A DNA stretch of 44,913 bases from Enterococcus ureilyticus (GTDB lineage Bacteria > Bacillota > Bacilli > Lactobacillales > Enterococcaceae): contig NZ_MIKC01000011.1 in the NCBI RefSeq assembly GCF_001730315.1, positions 1 through 44,913 on the forward strand, written 5' to 3'. Of the stretch, positions 15,771 through 24,318 are shown piece by piece (the stretch's first letter is position 1; every line of letters begins with the position of its first letter). A model generated the notes under the pieces. It was given only the letters and a program-made list of their open reading frames with translations. It was not told where the DNA came from and searched no databases. The translations under genes and the position numbers were made by a program.

Positions 15771-16726
15771 AGAAGCAGGAAAAAGTTATGTTAAGAAATG
15801 ATGGAAAACTTGAAAAAAATAAAGAATTCACAGAAATTTCTGATTTTCCAGAATATATAGAGATTCAATTTTCCGGGAAATGTAACGCCTTTTGTAAGGT
15901 ATGTCCACATCCACAGGTTAGAAAAGAAATACCTCTCGGGAAAATGGAAGTTCAACTGATTGATCGGATTTTAGAAGAATGTCAACATTATCGACATAAA
16001 ATTATCAACATTGAGCCATATTTGAATAATGAACCTTTTTTGGATAGAGATTTTTTAAAGACACTAAGAAAAATTAAAAAAATAGGTTGTAATGTAGAAG
16101 TTTCAAGTAATCTTTCGGTTCTTAACTACGAAACAATCGATGCTATTGTGGAAGAAGAGCTTATCAGTGAACTAAGATGTAGTATTTTTGGTTTTTTTTA
16201 TGAGACATATCAGTCGATTATGGGGTTGGACTACATCAATACATGGAATAATTTCTTTTATCTTCTGAAAAAAGTAAAGCAGAAAAAATCATTAATGACC
16301 ATCCAATTCACCATGATAGATAAAGTCGGTTTAATAAGCCAAGAAGAAATTACTGTTGCAAGAAAATACTTTAAAGAGTTGGGAGTAAAATTTAAAGTTT
16401 ATCCGTATTTAGATCGCGCTGAAAATAATGGTAGTAAAAATGAAAAGACGTTTTTAGAAGATAAATACAAAGTTGTTGGCTGTAAATCGGATTATTTGAA
16501 AAATCGATTGGCGATTAATTACGACGGTACAGTATCGTTATGTTGTCAGGATTGGAGAAAGCAAGTAATTATTGGCGATTTGAAAACTCAAACTATAAAA
16601 GAAATATGGGATTCAAAAAAAGTTAATAGCATAAGAGAGCAAATATATGGAGAAACAGATCCTGCGAAAGCCTTTTTTTGTCAAAAATGTGAATTAGCTT
16701 TATTGGAACAGGTGAATGTAAGATGA
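15758..16726 (+). CDS. radical SAM enzyme with SPASM/Twitch-type C-terminus
   Basis: A 322-residue protein. Cys42, Cys46 and Cys49 (CNAFCKVC) form the CX3CX2C site for the SAM-binding 4Fe-4S cluster. The C-terminal part has auxiliary-cluster cysteines in VGCKSDYLKN, GTVSLCCQDW and FFCQKCELA, plus the typical IGDL...IKEIWDS segment of SPASM/Twitch proteins. Related enzymes include BtrN (alcohol oxidation in 2-deoxystreptamine synthesis) and peptide-modifying maturases, so both a small-molecule and a peptide substrate are possible. It overlaps the carbamoyltransferase by 13 nt; ATG at 15788 is an alternative start. It overlaps the next gene by ATGA. Confidence 0.9.
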   Translation: MENLKKQEKVMLRNDGKLEKNKEFTEISDFPEYIEIQFSGKCNAFCKVCPHPQVRKEIPLGKMEVQLIDRILEECQHYRHKIINIEPYLNNEPFLDRDFLKTLRKIKKIGCNVEVSSNLSVLNYETIDAIVEEELISELRCSIFGFFYETYQSIMGLDYINTWNNFFYLLKKVKQKKSLMTIQFTMIDKVGLISQEEITVARKYFKELGVKFKVYPYLDRAENNGSKNEKTFLEDKYKVVGCKSDYLKNRLAINYDGTVSLCCQDWRKQVIIGDLKTQTIKEIWDSKKVNSIREQIYGETDPAKAFFCQKCELALLEQVNVR

Positions 16727-17337
16727 GAATTATTTTAGAAGGAGTAACAGGATCAGGAAAATCAAGTGTTTTTAAAGAATTAAGATTGAAACAATTGAAA
16801 CTAAACACGCTGGTGTTATCAGAGTATTATACACTTAGAACATTTGAAAAAATGGCTAATAAATCTGAGTATGTATTTGATCAACTTCTAAGTTTCATAG
16901 AGCTCCAAGATCAGCTTTTTTTTGAAGCACAACTAGATAAAACATCAAATGGACAGCAACAGAAAATCAGCGTCTGTTTTGAAGGGTTTCATCTAAATGC
17001 TTATTCACGAGAGTTAATTTCGGAAGATGAATTTATAAGAATTGATCAACGATTAAAGAAACTTGGATTTAAAACAGTATTTTTTGAACTACCAGAAACA
17101 TTACTAAAGAAGCGTTGTATTGAGGAAACCTTAATGTATAGGAAGAGCGGGTGGAAAAACTATATTGAAGCTTTAGGTGGAAATGAAAAGGCGCTAAAAA
17201 TTTTTACAGAAAGACAGTTGCTGATGATTGAAAAACTCCAAGGAGTTGCGGGTGAAGTTTTGAGGATCGACACCAGTGAAAAAGATTGGGAATACTATAC
17301 AAAGATAATTCTTTCAATGTGTGAAATGAGGAAATGA
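16723..17337 (+). CDS. P-loop kinase, copy 1
   Basis: A 204-residue protein of deoxynucleoside/thymidylate-kinase-like P-loop type. Walker A is GVTGSGKS (7-14). A lid-like segment MYRKSGWKNYIEALGG lies near residue 143. It is cytosolic with no transmembrane part. It overlaps the radical SAM gene by ATGA and is followed after 4 nt by a second, similar kinase. The pair probably phosphorylates two positions or two intermediates of the product; the substrate is not readable from the sequence. Confidence 0.75.
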   Translation: MRIILEGVTGSGKSSVFKELRLKQLKLNTLVLSEYYTLRTFEKMANKSEYVFDQLLSFIELQDQLFFEAQLDKTSNGQQQKISVCFEGFHLNAYSRELISEDEFIRIDQRLKKLGFKTVFFELPETLLKKRCIEETLMYRKSGWKNYIEALGGNEKALKIFTERQLLMIEKLQGVAGEVLRIDTSEKDWEYYTKIILSMCEMRK

Positions 17338-17341
17338 CTAG

Positions 17342-17932
17342 ATGAAAATAATGATGCTATCAGGTATAACTGGTTCAGGAAAGTCTACTTTATTTAAAAA
17401 AATGATGATGAACTGTGAAAAACTAAATTTTTCATCCGTATTTTTTTTGTCAGCTTACCACTCTCAAAACGCATGTAAAGACTTAGAAAAAAGTTTGAAG
17501 GAGTTCTATGAAACCATAGAGGAATTTCTTGCGACACTTGAACGGATGGAAGGAAAAAAAGAGATAGGTCTGCTTTTGGAAAATTCTATGAGTAACAGTT
17601 TTATAGAAAATGAGACAACGAAAGAACTAGAAGAGCGAGTACTGGATAGGTTAAACAATTATGATACAAAACAAGTATTCTTGCAGCTTGAGGAAGATTC
17701 TATAGAGAAGAGATCCGTATTGTTAACAAAGAAGTACCGCACTCCAGCGTGGAGTGCTTATCTAGATTCGTTTCACCTTAATACCCAGGAATTGACTCAG
17801 ATGTTTAAAGAAAAGCAGATAAAACTAAAACAGGCACATGCAAAAAATGACTTAGAAGGTTTCATACTGAACACTACCGCTATGGAATGGCAAGACTATG
17901 TAGATAAAATGATAGATTTTTGGCAGTCTTGA
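17342..17932 (+). CDS. P-loop kinase, copy 2
   Basis: A 196-residue protein with Walker A GITGSGKS (8-15) and a RTPAWSAYLDSF segment matching SGWKNYIEAL of the preceding gene, so the two look like diverged tandem duplicates. The start has little Shine-Dalgarno sequence beyond GAGGAAATGACTAG, so translation may be coupled to copy 1. It may act on a different substrate, or the two may form a heterodimer (inference). Confidence 0.72.
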   Translation: MKIMMLSGITGSGKSTLFKKMMMNCEKLNFSSVFFLSAYHSQNACKDLEKSLKEFYETIEEFLATLERMEGKKEIGLLLENSMSNSFIENETTKELEERVLDRLNNYDTKQVFLQLEEDSIEKRSVLLTKKYRTPAWSAYLDSFHLNTQELTQMFKEKQIKLKQAHAKNDLEGFILNTTAMEWQDYVDKMIDFWQS

Positions 17933-17978
17933 TTTTACTATAGATAATGACTGTAAATCTAGAAGGAGTAGAGGAAGA

Positions 17979-19136
17979 ATGAATGATATAATATATGAGC
18001 TTTTTAATAGAAAAAAAGAATTGAATAAGAGTAAAGGATACACATTTTATGATTCTCAATTTCATTTCTATTCACCGAACAGTAGAGACTTGGATAAAAT
18101 TGATAAACTAATTGAAGACTATTCACATACTGGAGTCGACAAAATGAATCATACAAGACAGTTTGAAATAGTTATGATTACTTCTCCAGTTCTGTTTGAG
18201 AACATGTTCATTAAATTAAAGAACATGGAACATAATCTAATAAAAACATTTAAAGACGGCATTTTTCATAAAGAATACCTAGTTGGAAATGAAAGTACAA
18301 TCTATATAGAAGAAACCGGGAATCCACGCTACCTAATATTAAAAGTAGATCTATGTTACTTTATTATTCTAAAAAATGAGGTTGACCTTAATTTGGCATT
18401 TAGGGTGGTGAGAGAGGTTATTTTTAGAACTTCTGAAGATGATGGCTTCATAATGTTTCACGCTGGAGCAGTTGTTTTTAAAGAAAGTGGAATTATGGTT
18501 TGTGGAGATAAGGCTTCAGGAAAAACAACGATGCTACTTTCACTGATTTTAAATGGAGCGGATTATATTTCTAATGATAGACTGTTGGTAAAGGAAACAA
18601 AACAAGGTTTTTTAATGAAATATTTTCCAATTTCTATGAGAATCGGCCGTGGAACGATAGCTGCTATTCCACAACTAGCAAAAAAAGTGAATGATAATGG
18701 TCAAAAATGGAGCAGGCCGCAAGTTGAAGAAATTAGAAATCAAGTGAATCTAGATGAACGTGAAGATTTTGGCTCGGCTGTGAAACTCGAAATTACTTCG
18801 AAAGAATTAAAAGAGCTATTCGCCGTAAATCTGAAAGAACAGGCTAATCTAAAAACAATTATTTTTCCTAAAATAAATCTGAGTATATCTGACATACATG
18901 TTTCAGAAATGGACAGTAAGAAGGCGGCGACATTATTGCAGGAACAATGTATGAGCCCTTTGGATGAAAATTGGATTGAACCATGGCTAAAAAAAAGAAG
19001 AGAGACCGATCAATTCATTTTAGAGTACTCGGAAAAATTGGTTGACCATATGATTGAACAAACAAAGGTTTATCAAATTGAGTTTGGGAAAAATATTTTT
19101 AATGATAGTCAACAGCTATTAAACGATTTTGAATAA
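17979..19136 (+). CDS. HPr-kinase-like P-loop protein
   Basis: A 385-residue protein. FHAGAVVFKESGIMVCGDKA, then SGKTT (Walker A residues 176-184), followed by NGADYISNDRLLV (Asp200), is the signature of the HprK C-terminal kinase fold as found in stand-alone cluster proteins, for example the kinases that phosphorylate the C-terminal Ser of some lasso peptides (paeninodin type). The N-terminal 150 residues have no clear family. AGAAGGAG precedes the start. It probably phosphorylates a hydroxyl of a peptide or small-molecule intermediate. True HPr kinase is excluded by context and length. Confidence 0.75.
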   Translation: MNDIIYELFNRKKELNKSKGYTFYDSQFHFYSPNSRDLDKIDKLIEDYSHTGVDKMNHTRQFEIVMITSPVLFENMFIKLKNMEHNLIKTFKDGIFHKEYLVGNESTIYIEETGNPRYLILKVDLCYFIILKNEVDLNLAFRVVREVIFRTSEDDGFIMFHAGAVVFKESGIMVCGDKASGKTTMLLSLILNGADYISNDRLLVKETKQGFLMKYFPISMRIGRGTIAAIPQLAKKVNDNGQKWSRPQVEEIRNQVNLDEREDFGSAVKLEITSKELKELFAVNLKEQANLKTIIFPKINLSISDIHVSEMDSKKAATLLQEQCMSPLDENWIEPWLKKRRETDQFILEYSEKLVDHMIEQTKVYQIEFGKNIFNDSQQLLNDFE

Positions 19137-19150
19137 CGGAAGGAAAGTAG

Positions 19151-20161
19151 ATGCAAAATAATAGTCAGAAATTTACTGAGATCCTTACTGGGTTGGCTAA
19201 TGAAGGAACACAGTTTGCTTTAGATAGTGGGACTAAGGATATATATACTTTTTTATACCAGCATAAATTGACTCCGTTCTTTTTGAGTTATCCTAATGTA
19301 TTGGCTGAAATGGATTTTGGTGAGGGAAAAAAAACTAGGGTATGTTTGAAGCAATATGAAAAAAAATTACTTGGAAAGAGTGAGAAACATTTAAAGTTGT
19401 TAGTTGAGTTGGCTAGTATATTTAAACGATCTGAAATCAGCTGGCTTCCTCTAAAGGGAATTTTACTATCAAAACGTCTATATAATCATTATCATATGAG
19501 AATAGTTGGAGATATTGATCTGTTGATCAGGAAAAAAGATATCTACACTGTGGCAGACAGTCTAGAAAAAAATGGATTTTTTATTAACAGAGAAGAAATG
19601 GAAAAAAGTTTAAACAATCACTACCACTATACTGCGTTTAAACAGGATATTCCGATTGAGATACATTGGAATATTGATTATGGGAACTTGGATTATCCCG
19701 ATATCTTTTTTAAAGAAGCCCAAACGAATTATCTGCTAAATGAAGAGATACAAATAGTAAGTGATGAAAATCAAATTATTTTGGCACTTGTTAACATTAG
19801 TAAAGACTGGTATACCAGAACTTGTTTATCCAAATATTTGGATTTGATTTTCTTATTAAAAATCGGGAAGTATGATTGTACCAGCTTGGCGAATAAGATT
19901 GAGCACTTTAAACTTAAAAATAGAATTTACCCAATAAAAATAATTCTTCAGCAATTATTTTCTTACTGGGGGATGACAGAGATTACCAGTAAACCATCAC
20001 TACTTACGAAAATAGTTACAAAGTGCTTTATTAGATGTGAAGATGTGCTGCGATTAAAGCCACCTGCAATCTTAATACGAAAATTAGGAGAACAAATTAT
20101 GTGGGATACTGCAAGTTATTATTATAGTTCAAGAGGAGGCCCTATAAAAAAATGTTTTTAG
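19151..20161 (+). CDS. nucleotidyltransferase-family protein (PF14907 type), copy 2
   Basis: A 336-residue protein. WLPLKGILLSKRLY (Lys102-Gly103), then MRIVGDIDLLI (Asp122, Asp124) and L-KNGF, is the classic KG-x-x-L plus R-x-GDIDLLV pattern of this family. HWNIDY further on fits the usual EIHW block (IPIEIHWNIDY). HPrK-like and PF14907-like genes also occur side by side in lasso-peptide clusters, where they modify the peptide's phosphorylated end; here they flank each other at 17979 and 19151. It overlaps the next gene by 10 nt. Confidence 0.8.
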   Translation: MQNNSQKFTEILTGLANEGTQFALDSGTKDIYTFLYQHKLTPFFLSYPNVLAEMDFGEGKKTRVCLKQYEKKLLGKSEKHLKLLVELASIFKRSEISWLPLKGILLSKRLYNHYHMRIVGDIDLLIRKKDIYTVADSLEKNGFFINREEMEKSLNNHYHYTAFKQDIPIEIHWNIDYGNLDYPDIFFKEAQTNYLLNEEIQIVSDENQIILALVNISKDWYTRTCLSKYLDLIFLLKIGKYDCTSLANKIEHFKLKNRIYPIKIILQQLFSYWGMTEITSKPSLLTKIVTKCFIRCEDVLRLKPPAILIRKLGEQIMWDTASYYYSSRGGPIKKCF

Positions 20162-21636
20162 TGTTATTTTTAGTTATATTTTTTAGGTATGTAAGAATTA
20201 ACTATAATATTTTATGGACATTGAACAAGTTGAAAACCCCCGCATTGGTCGAGGAACTCGATACTGGTCTCTTCACGTTGAATATTTGTATTCCATGTTT
20301 AAGAGAACAAAGTATTATTGAAAAAACCATATCAGAATTATTATCTTGTTTTAAGATTGTGAATGTTAGAATCTATGTTGTAACTACTTCAAAAGAAAAT
20401 AGTGAAAAAACAGAGAATTATCATTATTTAGAAGAATTGGCTTGGAGTATATGCAAGAGGGAAAAGAGCTTTTCAATCTGTGAAAAATATAATCATTTAT
20501 TTGATAGGGAAGAACTCATATGGATTTGTGAAAAGTATCAGTCAGAAGAATTCAAAGATGTTTTGGCATCTATTCAAGCAATCTATTCAGATAAAAAAAC
20601 AACATACGAAACAGTAGTAGAATCGATAAAAATAAACAATTGGAAAAATGTTATTTTACTAGAAGAAAAAAACGATACCAGCTGTATGGCCTCTCAAGTT
20701 AATTATTGTTGGAAGACTATCAATAATGAAAGTAGCGAGAAATCTCCAAATGACTATTTTATGGTCTATAATGCTGATTGTAAACCATCGACTGATTTAG
20801 AAGCCTCACTTGTCAAAGAGATAAAAGCCAATGAATATCCTGATGTGTTACAGCTTATAAGGGTTTATACTTTAAATTATTCACAATATTCTGGGATAAT
20901 TGGCCATTATTTAAAAGGAAGTGCACTTTATCAGTCTAGGTGGAGTCTAGGTTATGAATATCCTATGTTAAAAAGAACTTCTGATAATTGGAAAAAACAA
21001 TCTTTTATGTTTAAGTTAAGAAGTAGATACATGATTGGGCATGGAATGACTTTCCGAATGGACTTTTATGGGCAAATGGGAAAATTAAATGAAAAAACTA
21101 ATTTGGAGGATTTATATACAGGTTATTTATTAAGTTGCCTGAAAATTCCGATAATACCTATTTTAGCTATTGAAAATACATTGAATCCGAGTACCATCTA
21201 TTCATTATTTAATCAAAAAATGACATGGTTTTCAGGTATGTTTGATGTATTCAATTATAAGAATTATTACAAAAAAAATCACAAAGAAAATTATTATCGT
21301 TTACGTTCATACTACTTTACTATCTGTTTTCTTATCAGAGATACCTTCTCATGGCTGTTTGGGCCATCGATCTTGATTATCTGTTTGTTGCTTTCATTTA
21401 CTAAACTGCCTTATTTTTTGCTATTGAGTACATTGATAACAGCAAATGCTTGTTTTTGCCTATTGCTCCAATATCAGCTAATGGAAAGAAACCTAATTAA
21501 TAAAAAAAAATATAATTGGCTGTTCACGGCAATAGGAGTTGTATTTTATTCTTTTACAAGAAATTTGCCTGCACTAACATTTATTTTGAAGAAAATAAAA
21601 ATAAAAAATTACAAGAAATACAAAACAGATAGGTAA
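20152..21636 (+). CDS. membrane glycosyltransferase, GT2-like
   Basis: A 494-residue protein with one N-terminal membrane segment and two or more hydrophobic segments near the C-terminus (about 400-480). The catalytic domain shows NICIPCLREQSIIEKTISEL (start of a GT-A fold), NADCKP (207-212, in the position of the metal-binding DxD) and TNLEDLYTGYL, which fits the catalytic ED/acceptor region; no clear QxxRW motif is seen. GGAGG precedes the ATG and it overlaps the preceding gene. It probably adds a sugar at the inner membrane face, to the product or a lipid carrier. Divergent, so donor and acceptor are unknown. Confidence 0.7.
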   Translation: MFLVLFLVIFFRYVRINYNILWTLNKLKTPALVEELDTGLFTLNICIPCLREQSIIEKTISELLSCFKIVNVRIYVVTTSKENSEKTENYHYLEELAWSICKREKSFSICEKYNHLFDREELIWICEKYQSEEFKDVLASIQAIYSDKKTTYETVVESIKINNWKNVILLEEKNDTSCMASQVNYCWKTINNESSEKSPNDYFMVYNADCKPSTDLEASLVKEIKANEYPDVLQLIRVYTLNYSQYSGIIGHYLKGSALYQSRWSLGYEYPMLKRTSDNWKKQSFMFKLRSRYMIGHGMTFRMDFYGQMGKLNEKTNLEDLYTGYLLSCLKIPIIPILAIENTLNPSTIYSLFNQKMTWFSGMFDVFNYKNYYKKNHKENYYRLRSYYFTICFLIRDTFSWLFGPSILIICLLLSFTKLPYFLLLSTLITANACFCLLLQYQLMERNLINKKKYNWLFTAIGVVFYSFTRNLPALTFILKKIKIKNYKKYKTDR

Positions 21637-21667
21637 TAATTTTTTATGAAGGAAGTGAGAGCACTAA

Positions 21668-22915
21668 ATGGAATTTACTAAATCAATAAAAGAGTATTAT
21701 GCTGCGCAATCATTGATTGTCGGTGGCGTAAAGAAAATGAATAAATTAGGACCAATAGAAAAATTTCCCATTTATTTTTCACGAGCAAAAGGTTCTATTG
21801 TTTGGGATATTGATGGAAATGAATATGTAGATTTTATTTCTGGAAAGGGTGCGATAATATTAGGTTATGCAAATGATGAAGTGAACAGTCAGGTTGTTAA
21901 TCAGATAAATATGTCTAATTTTATGCCATTGAGTAATCCTATACAAAATGAACTGGCAAGAATAATCAATGAAAAAATTCCATGCGCAGAAAGGGTCAGA
22001 CTTTTTAGAACCGGATCTTGTGCGGCCTCTGCGTTGATAAGATTAGCCAGAGCATATACTAAAAAAGAGATTATTCTAACATCAGGTTACCATGGGTGGC
22101 ATGATACTTTTACTGGGGTACGAAATGGAGTTTTAACAGAAAATAGCAACTATACATTGGATTTCCAATATAACGTCAATCTTTTAGAAAAACTTTTAGT
22201 CAAATATTCTGGCTCAGTAGCGGCTATATTTATTACACCGGAACTCTGTTTCTTTGGTAAAGAATTTTATGAAGAATGTTTTCACCTATCGAGAAAATAT
22301 AACACCCTATTCCTATTTGATGAAATAAAAACAGGTTTCAGAACGAGTTTAGAAGGATTTCAGAGTAAAATAGGAATAATTCCAGATGCAGCTACTTTTA
22401 GTAAAGCTATGGGTAATGGATATGCGATTTCTGCAGTAGCAGGTTTTGATAAGCTGATGTTTGCCGAAGAAGAAACTCATTTATCTGGGACATTTGATAC
22501 AGAAGCATCTTCTATAAGGGCATCGATAAGTACAATTGAATTGCTTGAAAAATATAATGTCGCTTCATATATAGAAAATTTAGGACGATACTTTGCTGAA
22601 GAATTGGACAAATTATTTTTAAAAAAGAAATTCCCAGCAAAATGTTTTTACAAAGATGCTTCGGCTTTTCATATCATATTTGAGACTGAAGATTTAGGGA
22701 ATGAATTTTATGGAGAATCGATAAATAGAGGAATCTTGTTTTATTGTTTTAATAATGTTAACCTTAATTATTCACACAAAAAACATCAAATTGATGACGT
22801 TTTGAATAAGCTGGTCAATGTTATTGACGTTTTGACATTTGATAAAGGACTTTTAACGGAATCTGCTTATAAAAATTATTTGATTAAAAATAGGTTTGTA
22901 TCTGAGTATGAATAA
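21668..22915 (+). CDS. class III aminotransferase (glutamate-1-semialdehyde aminomutase-like)
   Basis: A 415-residue PLP enzyme. The segments FRTGSCAASALIRLAR, TSGYHGWHDTF, LFDEIKTGFR (Asp218) and FSKAMGNGYAISA with the Schiff-base Lys246 are all in the expected order. This class transfers an amino group to an aldehyde or ketone or moves it within the substrate. It is not the primary haem GSA aminomutase, given the context and divergent sequence. It may aminate the carbonyl made by the Fe-ADH or the radical SAM enzyme (inference). AAGGAAGTGAGAG precedes the ATG; it overlaps the next gene's start. Confidence 0.9.
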   Translation: MEFTKSIKEYYAAQSLIVGGVKKMNKLGPIEKFPIYFSRAKGSIVWDIDGNEYVDFISGKGAIILGYANDEVNSQVVNQINMSNFMPLSNPIQNELARIINEKIPCAERVRLFRTGSCAASALIRLARAYTKKEIILTSGYHGWHDTFTGVRNGVLTENSNYTLDFQYNVNLLEKLLVKYSGSVAAIFITPELCFFGKEFYEECFHLSRKYNTLFLFDEIKTGFRTSLEGFQSKIGIIPDAATFSKAMGNGYAISAVAGFDKLMFAEEETHLSGTFDTEASSIRASISTIELLEKYNVASYIENLGRYFAEELDKLFLKKKFPAKCFYKDASAFHIIFETEDLGNEFYGESINRGILFYCFNNVNLNYSHKKHQIDDVLNKLVNVIDVLTFDKGLLTESAYKNYLIKNRFVSEYE

Positions 22916-23870
22916 CGAATTGATTAAAGAATATCTATCTGCAGCCTATGATAGTATGCCAAAAAAAATTGAACGAATTCAATCAAAATTTGAAACGAAT
23001 AACCTATATCTTCTAAAAAATGACAAACAGTGCAGAGTCTTAAAATTTTATAAATCTAGGCACTCATTTGTAACAGATACAAATTGTTTAAAGTTGATTT
23101 ATGGTGATTCGTTTATTTTAAATAGGCGTATAGATAATGAAACATCAACAACTAACATTTATTCGGTGATAATGGAATATGTACCTGGAGAAACAGTCCA
23201 ATTTAATGAAGAACAGTCCTCGGATACACAAGTCAAACTGGCCCGAAAAATTGGTGAAGCATTATGTTGTTTCCACAGATATTCTAGACAGCTAGTCAAT
23301 CAACAGACAGGTACATTTTTACCTGTAAACTGGAAGGTATATGTTAATGATAGGATTAAGCAGTTTGAGTTAAATTTGCAAGACCGACAACTGGGTCTTG
23401 CAATAAATTATTTGAAAGAAAAAAGTATTTTTAATCAGACCAAAGAAGAAATGACCTCTCAGCTTCTCCATAACGATCTTCTTTCAGATAATATTATCTA
23501 CAATCATGTAAAAGATCAAGTTTACCTAATTGATTTTGAACGAGCGATTGTTGGACACTATGAGTATGATTTTGCTAAGTTGTTTTGGCGAACCTTTCAC
23601 TTTGATACTTCAACAATAAAACATTTTTTACACGGATATGGAATAGATAGGATTGATGAGACATTTGAAAAAAATCAAATTTTCTATCTTGTTTTTCATA
23701 TACTCGAAATGATTAGTTATTTAAATAGTCAAAAAGAAACTATAGAAAATAAGAAAACCTACGAATCAGGATACAGTATTTTAACATTTCTTATTCAAAC
23801 TGATTTTAATATCTATCCCTCATCTGATGATTTGTTGGATGAGGGAGGGTATGGTAAATTTCACAAATGA
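22908..23870 (+). CDS. APH-fold phosphotransferase
   Basis: A 320-residue protein from ATG at 22908 (an in-frame TTG at 22896 is also possible). The catalytic loop LLHNDLLSDNI (His188, Asp190, Asn195) and the metal-binding LIDFE (Asp209) are those of aminoglycoside phosphotransferase/choline kinase proteins (PF01636). In an antibiotic-like cluster this could give self-protection by phosphorylating the product, or be a biosynthetic kinase. An exporter follows directly, so a phosphorylated inactive form could be made inside. Role undecided. Confidence 0.8.
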   Translation: MNNELIKEYLSAAYDSMPKKIERIQSKFETNNLYLLKNDKQCRVLKFYKSRHSFVTDTNCLKLIYGDSFILNRRIDNETSTTNIYSVIMEYVPGETVQFNEEQSSDTQVKLARKIGEALCCFHRYSRQLVNQQTGTFLPVNWKVYVNDRIKQFELNLQDRQLGLAINYLKEKSIFNQTKEEMTSQLLHNDLLSDNIIYNHVKDQVYLIDFERAIVGHYEYDFAKLFWRTFHFDTSTIKHFLHGYGIDRIDETFEKNQIFYLVFHILEMISYLNSQKETIENKKTYESGYSILTFLIQTDFNIYPSSDDLLDEGGYGKFHK

Positions 23871-23928
23871 TGTTTTTTCGAATGCTGTTTCAGCAACCGT
23901 TATAAAAATACAAATGAGGATAGGATAG

Positions 23929-24318
23929 ATGAAAAAAACATATAATATTATCCAATATTTTTTGATTGTTACTTTTTTCTGCACAATATCAACAGTTATT
24001 GCAATAAAAATACCTGTTGATATTAGAGCGACAGAAACTATTACATTAGTAAAAAAGAGCGAATCAAAAAGTTATCGTTTTATAGGAAATGGGAACATAA
24101 TTACGAATCAGGTATATGTTTATAAAGAACGAAATCAAGATGTTCAGGTAGGGAATGTGGTTGATCAAGAGGGAACGTATATTTATATTGATTTTCCCGC
24201 TGAGGAACACGCAGAGTTACACTTACGTCTAAAAGAAAAATATATTCTTGAATATACAACGAAACAACTTTCACTTTTAGAATTATTATTTTGCAGAGGA
24301 GGGAAGACTTTTGAATAG
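23929..24318 (+). CDS. small membrane-anchored protein before the ABC exporter
   Basis: A 129-residue protein with one N-terminal membrane segment (about 8-27) and a short extracytoplasmic part rich in beta strands (GNVVDQEGTYIYIDFPAEE). It recalls a very short HlyD/membrane-fusion-type accessory protein, but the similarity is only in layout. GAGGATAGG precedes the ATG. It overlaps the next gene by 8 nt, so it probably works with the exporter. Confidence 0.6.
   Translation: MKKTYNIIQYFLIVTFFCTISTVIAIKIPVDIRATETITLVKKSESKSYRFIGNGNIITNQVYVYKERNQDVQVGNVVDQEGTYIYIDFPAEEHAELHLRLKEKYILEYTTKQLSLLELLFCRGGKTFE

Noticed and set aside
10283-20161. A lasso-peptide or lanthipeptide cluster
   Set aside because: HprK-like and PF14907-like genes occur in lasso clusters, but no B1/B2 leader peptidase, asparagine-synthetase-like cyclase, LanB/LanC/LanM or matching precursor is present.
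21668-22915. Housekeeping haem GSA aminomutase (hemL)
   Set aside because: Enterococci generally lack haem synthesis, and the gene sits in the middle of a secondary-metabolic operon with overlapping neighbours.
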